Made by a program: the position numbers and the translations under genes. The notes under the pieces were generated by a model. The model saw nothing but the letters and a program-made list of their open reading frames with translations. It was not told where the DNA came from and ran no database searches. From the NCBI RefSeq assembly GCF_900541275.1, contig NZ_UQJH01000002.1:62001-126000 (forward strand): a stretch of 64,000 bases of DNA, given 5' to 3'. Below, one piece after another: positions 58,190-64,000 of the stretch (positions are counted from its first letter, which is position 1; each line of letters starts with the position of its first letter). Source of the DNA: an uncultured Porphyromonas sp. Its GTDB lineage: Bacteria; Bacteroidota; Bacteroidia; Bacteroidales; Porphyromonadaceae.

Positions 58190-61100
58190 ATGAAGTACCT
58201 ACACAGCACGTTACTGACTGCGCTCCTACTGCTCCTGGCCCTGCCTCTACCGAGTGCAGTCGCAGAGGATATAGCTGGAGAGCAAGCCGAAGGATACAAG
58301 GTGACCGGTCTCGTCACAGATCAGACCGACCAGCCACTCCCCGGTGTGACCATCATCGCTAAGGAGGATCACAAGATCGCCTGCTACAGCGATGTCAATG
58401 GAGCCTTTACCCTCCACATCCCCTACTCGCGCCCCCTGACACTCCAGATCTCATACATCGGTATGGTCGCCCAGGAGGTCACTGTGTCTCCCTCCAATAC
58501 TTCCGTGAAGGTCCGACTCAAGGATGACGTCGAGCTGCTCGGTGAAGTGGTGGTCACCGGCTACCAGACGCTCTCCAAGGAGCGCGCGACGGGATCCTTC
58601 TCCGTCATAGAGCCGAAGGCACTGCAAGAGAAGCTGGACGTCAACCTGATCGACCGTCTCAATGGTCAAGTGGCAGGACTGGTGAGTACGGACAAGGGAC
58701 TGACCCTCCGCGGTATCTCCACCCTCAGAGGGAATACCCGGCCCCTTATCGTCGTAAATGGGATGCCCTTCGAGGGAGACCTATCTGCAATCAATCCCTC
58801 TATGGTGCAGAACATCACCGTGCTGAAGGATGCTGCAGCCTCCTCCATCTACGGTGCTCGTGCGGCTAACGGCGTGATCGTCATCTCGACTAAGCAGGGT
58901 AGTAAGGAGTCGAAGCCCTCCTTTTCCTACAATGGCTCGGTCCGCTTCGTCACCAAGCCGCGGATGAGTGCGCTCAACCTGATGGACACTCGGGAGATGC
59001 TTGATCACACCCTCGCTGTGCAGCAGAGATTCCCGCTGGAGATCATCCCCCCGGCAGACTACAAGTACTACACCTCTCCTATCCAGCTCACAATCCTCAG
59101 GTACAGACATGGAGAAATCTCAGAGGAGGAGCTTCATGGCACTCTGGATCGCTATGCCCAGCTGGATAATAGAAGCCAGCTGGAGGACTTCTACCTCCGC
59201 ACAGGTATCGAACACCAGCACAATCTGGCACTGTCGGGAGGCTCAGCAAACAACCGATACATTGTTACCGCTAATTACGTGGGCAACAATCCGACAGACA
59301 AGTTTTCCTCATCCCGTCGCTATGGCTTCACCATGCGTGATGACATCACTCTCTCGGATCGCTTCTCCATCGACCTCGGACTGACAGGATCCTACAGCGA
59401 TAGCAGACAGGACATCGGCGTCGGAAACTTCTACAGATACTATCGTACGTTGCCCTCCTACACGATGCTCTGGGATGCAAATTGCACCCCACTCAACATA
59501 CCCGGACAGCGCTCAGAAGCAGAGCTGAAGCGTCTCGTCGACGAGGGGCTCTACGACCTCCACTACTCCCCACTACGCAACGAGGGGCTGGAGCTCTCTA
59601 CCACTCACGACAGCTACTATCGGATCAATGCGGGGCTGACAGTAAACCTGCTCACCGGACTCAATCTCTCGCTCCGCTACTCGGGGGACTTCAGTCAGGA
59701 CAAGAGTGAGCAGACGCATGACCCCAACTCCTACGGAGCAATGTCCGAAATCGTGAACGCAGCCACGAAGGATCAGACCTCCGGCGAGATCGTCTATAAC
59801 ATCCCTAAGGGTGGCAAGATGGTTCAGGTGAGAGGCGACGGGCGCGCCTATACCCTCCGTGGTCAGCTGGACTATACACTCGAGCAGGGGGATCACTATC
59901 TCACCGCTCTGGCAGGATCAGAGATCCGAGCCCTCAAGGAGATGAGCACCTCAGTGAGTCACTTCGGATTTGATCCCAATACTCTTGGCTTTATGCCGGT
60001 AGACTACAACCTCCTCGCCGAGCTTTATGGCACCTACGCCCTCAGCAACTACTACAGCTACGACTACCACACCGACAATTACCTCTACGAGCGCGAGGAC
60101 CGATTTGTCTCCTTCTACGGCAATGCTTCCTACTCCTATGCGGGGAAGTATGACCTAACGGGGAGTATTCGTGTGGATCAGTCCAATCTCTTTGGCACTG
60201 ACCCGCGCAACCAGTACCGTCCGCTCTGGTCGGTGGGCGGTATGTGGCATATCAATAAGGAGGACTTCATGCAATCCACATCCGACTGGCTCAGCAACCT
60301 GGTCTTCCGACTCACCTACGGGATCGGAGGTAATGTTCCTAAGGATGCAGGCCCCTTCCTCACCCTCTCCTCGCCGACCTACAACCCCACCAATAAGGGA
60401 CAATTCTCCATGATCAATAACCCTCCAAATCCCAACCTCCGTTGGGAGAAGACGGCGACGACAAATGTCGGCATCGACTTCGGTCTCTTTCAGAATCGTC
60501 TCTGGGGAAGTCTCGACTTCTACAACCGCCACACCACTGACCTGATGGCGGATCGCACGGCTGACCCGACGCTCGGCTGGGACAAACTGCTGCTCAATTA
60601 CGGAGCGATGGAGAATAGGGGTGTCGAGCTGACTCTCTCGGGAGCCTTCCGATTCGGAGAGTTCACCTACTCGCCTACTCTTGTCCTCGGAGTCAATAAA
60701 AATAAGCTGCTCAACGTCGAGGAGTCCAATCGCACTACCTTCTCCTACACCCAGGGCAATGCCATCACCGTCGGGTATCCATACCTGTCGGTCTTCAGTT
60801 ACCCATCTGCGGGGCTGAGCCCAGAAACTGGTAAGCCAATCTACTACCATACCGACCCAAGCAGCGGGGAGAGAAAGGTGACTGCGAAGGTCTCTGACAT
60901 AACTATGGACGACCTCGTCTTCTCCGGCAATAGGATGCCGACCCGGACAGGATCGCTTACCAACCGCATCGAGTGGAGAGGCTTCGCACTATCGCTGATG
61001 CTCTACTACAGCGGCGGTAATGTCCTGCGCGCTGTCACCGCTCCCTACGATGGCGGATCCTCCGGGTCCAATCTCCCGAGGGAGTATCTCAACTACTGGC

Positions 61101-61450
61101 AGAAGCCTGGGGACGAGAAAGATCCGACGATGACACCGGTCATCACCGGCAAGCCGCTAAGGGACACGGCTGTAATTCACGCTTGGTGTGCATCTAACCT
61201 GCATGTCTTTCCCGGAGATTACCTCAAGGTACAGGACCTCAGTCTCTCCTACACGCTCCCCAAGGATCGGATCGAGACGCTTGGACTGTCGACAGCAAGC
61301 CTTGTGCTACAGCTGCAGAACCTTGGGACTATCTCATTCAATCGACGCGGCTACAACGCTGAGAGCATGGGCTTGTACTCCTATGGATGGGGTATGCGAG
61401 GAATCCCCTCACCCCTGACCATCTCACTTGGGACGACGATCAATTTCTAA
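58190..61450 (+). CDS. SusC/RagA-family TonB-linked outer-membrane transporter (second locus)
   Basis: A protein of 1086 residues. Signal peptide LLTALLLLLALPLPSAVA. A carboxypeptidase-D-like domain at about 38-115 (VTGLVTDQTDQPLPGVTIIAKED) leads to the TonB-box/plug from about 119 (GEVVVTGYQTLSKERATGSFSVIE) with VQNITVLKDAAASSIYGARAANGVIVISTKQGSK. The barrel ends GIPSPLTISLGTTINF. No homopolymer tract was found in it, unlike the first SusC. Lies between tlpA and its SusD partner (18 bp), forming a three-gene operon. Confidence 0.95.
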   Translation: MKYLHSTLLTALLLLLALPLPSAVAEDIAGEQAEGYKVTGLVTDQTDQPLPGVTIIAKEDHKIACYSDVNGAFTLHIPYSRPLTLQISYIGMVAQEVTVSPSNTSVKVRLKDDVELLGEVVVTGYQTLSKERATGSFSVIEPKALQEKLDVNLIDRLNGQVAGLVSTDKGLTLRGISTLRGNTRPLIVVNGMPFEGDLSAINPSMVQNITVLKDAAASSIYGARAANGVIVISTKQGSKESKPSFSYNGSVRFVTKPRMSALNLMDTREMLDHTLAVQQRFPLEIIPPADYKYYTSPIQLTILRYRHGEISEEELHGTLDRYAQLDNRSQLEDFYLRTGIEHQHNLALSGGSANNRYIVTANYVGNNPTDKFSSSRRYGFTMRDDITLSDRFSIDLGLTGSYSDSRQDIGVGNFYRYYRTLPSYTMLWDANCTPLNIPGQRSEAELKRLVDEGLYDLHYSPLRNEGLELSTTHDSYYRINAGLTVNLLTGLNLSLRYSGDFSQDKSEQTHDPNSYGAMSEIVNAATKDQTSGEIVYNIPKGGKMVQVRGDGRAYTLRGQLDYTLEQGDHYLTALAGSEIRALKEMSTSVSHFGFDPNTLGFMPVDYNLLAELYGTYALSNYYSYDYHTDNYLYEREDRFVSFYGNASYSYAGKYDLTGSIRVDQSNLFGTDPRNQYRPLWSVGGMWHINKEDFMQSTSDWLSNLVFRLTYGIGGNVPKDAGPFLTLSSPTYNPTNKGQFSMINNPPNPNLRWEKTATTNVGIDFGLFQNRLWGSLDFYNRHTTDLMADRTADPTLGWDKLLLNYGAMENRGVELTLSGAFRFGEFTYSPTLVLGVNKNKLLNVEESNRTTFSYTQGNAITVGYPYLSVFSYPSAGLSPETGKPIYYHTDPSSGERKVTAKVSDITMDDLVFSGNRMPTRTGSLTNRIEWRGFALSLMLYYSGGNVLRAVTAPYDGGSSGSNLPREYLNYWQKPGDEKDPTMTPVITGKPLRDTAVIHAWCASNLHVFPGDYLKVQDLSLSYTLPKDRIETLGLSTASLVLQLQNLGTISFNRRGYNAESMGLYSYGWGMRGIPSPLTISLGTTINF

Positions 61451-61468
61451 TCCTTCTTTTCTACAGCC

Positions 61469-62899
61469 ATGAAAGTCACATATAAGATATTACTCGCCGC
61501 CCTCCTTGTCGCGCTAGGATGCTCCTCCTGCGACAACTTCCTGAGCATCCGACCCAAGGATGCGCTCTATCCGAAGACGCTCACCGACTACGAGAATCTG
61601 CTCAATTATCCGGAGCTGATGAAGACGGGAGCCACCTTCCCCTCCTTTATGACGGATGATGCCTTTCTCCTTGATGACCCCGGTTTTCTCGGTGACGCAC
61701 CCTCTCTGCCGATGGTAGAGCACTCCACACAGACCCTCTACAAGCTGAGTCATGGGAATGTCTTCTCTGATGCAGAGGAGGACTACTACTGGACCAGTAG
61801 CTACAAGAACATTGACTATTACAATACGGTGATAGACTGCTCCCCAGAAGCTACGGAAGCAACTGAGGAGCATAGGGCTAATGTTATCGCAGAGGCAAAG
61901 GCGGGCCGCGCACTCGAGTACCTATGCCTCGTCAATTGCTACTCCCCACAGTATGATAAGAAGACAGCAACAGTTGATCAGAGTGGAGTCCCTCTGATCC
62001 TACATGCTGACATCATGCAAGGCGACCTTAAGCGGGCCACCCTACAGGAGTGCTATGACCTAATCCTAACCGACCTCACCGACGCCCTTCCTCTCCTGCC
62101 CGAGGTTGCCAAGCCGTCCAAGTACCGAATGTCTCGTGGAGGCTGCGCCGGCATCCTAGCTAGGGCTTATCTGATCATCGGAGATTACGAGAAGGCACTC
62201 TCCTATGCCAATGAAGCACTTAAGTCCAATGATGCGCTCCTAGACTTTAAGACCATCTCCGTCCTCGACCCATATGGCTTTATTGGGCGAACAGATATGC
62301 CCGAGTCTCTCAACGATCCAGAGGCTATCCTGATCCGAAATGCTTCTTATGCCTTTGGCAACTCAGGCAGCGTCCTGACTTCTGATAACCTCATCAGCAT
62401 CTACGACGAGGAGCATGACAAGCGCTGCTTAGTCTATTTTGTGGACAACTATTGGGGGACGCCTTTTGAGTCTCCCACGACACGAATCTACATATCCGGA
62501 TTCAGAGAGAATATCGGCATCTCTTCATCCGAGATGTACCTCACGGCAGCGGAGTGCGAGGCTCGCATCGGCTCAGTCGATCGCGCCATGGAGTTGCTCA
62601 ATAAGCTGCGCGCCAATCGCATCGAGGGCTATGAACCGATGACTGCGGCGGGAATGGATCGGGAGAAAGTGCTTGATGAGGTGCTTCTGGAGCGGAGACG
62701 CGAGTTTGCGCTCCGAGGAATGTTCCGCTTCATCGATCTCCGACGCTTCGCGAAGGACCCCAAGCGAGCAGTCACCGTAACTCACAATACCGGTGATGGT
62801 CAGACCGAGTCAATCACGGCAGATGATCCTCGCTTTACGCTGCCTATCCCGCAGGTAGTTATGAGGATCAACCCCAACATGAAGCAGAATAAGCGATAG
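61469..62899 (+). CDS. SusD/RagB-family nutrient-binding lipoprotein (second locus)
   Basis: A protein of 476 residues, much shorter than the first SusD (676). Lipoprotein signal (LLAALLVALGCSSC, Cys18 or Cys21). The SusD opening CDNFLSIRPKDALYPKTLTDYENLLNYPELM is followed by TPR-type helices (GCAGILARAYLIIGDYEKALSYANEAL) and the C-terminal block VLLERRREFALRGMFRFIDLRRFAKDP. The closing segment FTLPIPQVVMRINPNMKQN is typical. Convergent with the EamA gene, with only 5 bp between stops. Confidence 0.94.
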   Translation: MKVTYKILLAALLVALGCSSCDNFLSIRPKDALYPKTLTDYENLLNYPELMKTGATFPSFMTDDAFLLDDPGFLGDAPSLPMVEHSTQTLYKLSHGNVFSDAEEDYYWTSSYKNIDYYNTVIDCSPEATEATEEHRANVIAEAKAGRALEYLCLVNCYSPQYDKKTATVDQSGVPLILHADIMQGDLKRATLQECYDLILTDLTDALPLLPEVAKPSKYRMSRGGCAGILARAYLIIGDYEKALSYANEALKSNDALLDFKTISVLDPYGFIGRTDMPESLNDPEAILIRNASYAFGNSGSVLTSDNLISIYDEEHDKRCLVYFVDNYWGTPFESPTTRIYISGFRENIGISSSEMYLTAAECEARIGSVDRAMELLNKLRANRIEGYEPMTAAGMDREKVLDEVLLERRREFALRGMFRFIDLRRFAKDPKRAVTVTHNTGDGQTESITADDPRFTLPIPQVVMRINPNMKQNKR

Positions 62900-62904
62900 C
62901 GACA

Positions 62905-63822
62905 CTACCGACCTCGCTTGAGGTCGCGGCGGGACTTGCTCTGCGTCACAATGACGACGCCGAGGATCACCAGCACACCCGCAACCATCTTGGTGACCGT
63001 AAAGGTCTCCAGTCCCATCAGCAATCCGGCCGTCGTAGCGATGACCGGATTGCCGTAGTTATAGACGGCAATGACGGTGGGACGAAGGCGCTGCTGGGCG
63101 TAGGGCACCAGCAGGTAAGCCATCACTGTGGCGGCGAGGACAATGAAGCCGAGTTGGAAGTAGAAGGTGCCATTCATCTCCCGCCATGGCATCTCTATGG
63201 CGGGACCGATGCTGAAGGGCAGCACGATCAGGAAGGAGATGAGGAAGAGCCACTTCATCAGCTCCAGCGGAGAGTACTTATCGATCAGTCGTTTGAATAC
63301 GGTCAAGTAAAGGGTGTAGCTAAAGGTGGCGAGCAGGGCGATCATCTGCCCTACGATCGCACGAGTACCGCTGCCGGCATCACCGCCCTTGGATAGCATT
63401 AGGAGCAGCACCCCACTCAGCCCGACAAGGACACCGAGGACCTTCTTCCACGTCACTGGCTCCTTGAGGAAGAGTGCAGCCAGCAGCATGGTAAAGATCG
63501 GTCCCATCGTCGTCATCAGCGACTGTCGTAGCGGCGTGGTCATGGAGATGGCAAAGGCGAAGAGTCCCTGATTGCCCAGCACACCCGTGAGAGACGCCCC
63601 GATGAGGAGCCAAGCATCACGAGCCTCCACACGACGCCCCGCAGGCACGACGAGAGAGGTGAGCCAAAAGAGGATGCATGCTGTCCCGAAGCGGCACGCC
63701 ATATGGAGCCACGGCGACAGAGTGCCGTCGATGAGGAGAGCATTGGAGAAAGGACCATTGAGCCCAAAGGCTATGGTCGCCACCAGCATCGCCAAGTGAC
63801 CCCTGACTCTATCCTCCTTCAT
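62905..63822 (-). CDS. EamA/DMT-family metabolite transporter
   Basis: I start at ATG 63822 (MKEDRVRGHLAMLVATIAFGLNGPFS), 305 residues; the longer open frame overlaps the preceding gene and is not hydrophobic. Two EamA repeats of five helices each (AMLVATIAFGLNGPFSNALLIDG; IVGQMIALLATFSYTLYLTVFKRLI), ten helices in all, with a basic C-terminus KSRRDLKRG. DMT transporters move small metabolites or amino acids across the inner membrane; direction and substrate not predictable. Starts 4 bp after the partial upstream gene. Confidence 0.92.
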   Translation of the reverse strand: MKEDRVRGHLAMLVATIAFGLNGPFSNALLIDGTLSPWLHMACRFGTACILFWLTSLVVPAGRRVEARDAWLLIGASLTGVLGNQGLFAFAISMTTPLRQSLMTTMGPIFTMLLAALFLKEPVTWKKVLGVLVGLSGVLLLMLSKGGDAGSGTRAIVGQMIALLATFSYTLYLTVFKRLIDKYSPLELMKWLFLISFLIVLPFSIGPAIEMPWREMNGTFYFQLGFIVLAATVMAYLLVPYAQQRLRPTVIAVYNYGNPVIATTAGLLMGLETFTVTKMVAGVLVILGVVIVTQSKSRRDLKRGR

Positions 63823-63826
63823 AAGG

Positions 63827-64000
63827 CTATTTCTTGTCGAGGAGTCGAGAGAGCGCCACCTCCCAGCCGGCGTAGTAGGCTCTGGTGGCCGCATCCGTTG
63901 TCTGAGAGGCACGGAGGCGGTATGCCGAGCGGATCCGGGCGAGGGCGACACGGATATAAGGGGCGACCTCCTCACTCTTGACGAATGGGGTCATCGAATT
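63827..64000 (-). CDS. Conserved small protein, cut by window edge
   Basis: The minus strand is open from the window end to TAG at 63827. From the in-window ATG (63994) it reads MTPFVKSEEVAPYIRVALAR, then IRSAYRLRASQTTDAATRAY and a tail YAGWEVALSRLLDKK: helical, Arg/Ala-rich, no membrane segment. The gene may start at 63994 or further upstream. Its stop lies 4 bp before the EamA start, suggesting one transcript. No family recognised. Confidence 0.5.
   Translation of the reverse strand, partial: NSMTPFVKSEEVAPYIRVALARIRSAYRLRASQTTDAATRAYYAGWEVALSRLLDKK

Overview
The window comes from the chromosome of a Bacteroidales bacterium, most likely a GC-rich Porphyromonas or close relative. Evidence: SusC/SusD (RagA/RagB) outer-membrane import pairs, a GldE-type CBS protein, the rpmB-rpmG-DUF4295 cluster, OstA-like/LptC/LptE lipopolysaccharide export genes, many small OmpA-type barrels, and Bacteroidetes promoter cores (TAnnTTTG at -7) upstream of several transcription units. 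I cannot name the species from sequence alone.

Layout. 1-5.5 kb (minus): barrel protein, TPR protein, lptC, gldE and the start of aspS, read as one run. 5.8-8.1 kb (plus): pyrH, frr, rsgA. 8.4-12.2 kb: PD40-like protein, NfeD, FloA and a nucleoside phosphorylase. 12.4-15.6 kb: a large multi-barrel outer-membrane protein and an OmpA-family peptidoglycan-binding partner. 16.3-21.3 kb: a very large TPR protein and an outer-membrane barrel. 21.5-22.1 kb: a DEDDh exonuclease (minus). 23.6-28.9 kb: first SusC/SusD pair. 29.8-38.4 kb: TPR protein, giant alpha-2-macroglobulin, tpx and a GH20 hexosaminidase. 38.4-46 kb (minus): glnS, a SurA-like PPIase, an OstA-like protein, a small membrane protein and mutL. 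46.2-50.7 kb: LtaS-like sulfatase, murB, a metallo-beta-lactamase-fold protein and a zinc-ribbon membrane protein. 51.3-56.7 kb (minus): a ribosomal protein cluster, secG, a TPR protein, lptE, a sigma-54-type activator and an aldehyde dehydrogenase. 57-62.9 kb: TlpA-like lipoprotein plus the second SusC/SusD pair. The end holds an EamA transporter and a cut gene.

The coding part is mostly ordinary housekeeping and envelope biology: LPS export, outer-membrane assembly and nutrient import. The unusual content is in the intergenic DNA. (1) A dispersed family of 16-bp hyphenated palindromes is repeated with an exact 22-bp period at four loci, with a solitary copy at a fifth. In three arrays the last unit is inverted, and in two of them the last two units form a long, nearly or fully perfect palindrome. 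(2) A family of small non-autonomous elements has AGGGGTGACGCA-like inverted ends; one copy is flanked by an 11-bp direct repeat that looks like a target-site duplication. (3) A likely small structured RNA with its own terminator lies at 29.6 kb. (4) A 107-bp palindromic repeat lies at 21.4 kb.

Three genes (susC, mutL, gldE) carry G9, G8 and G8 tracts on the coding strand, which makes them candidates for slipped-strand phase variation. No tRNA, rRNA, CRISPR array, transposase or prophage gene was seen.
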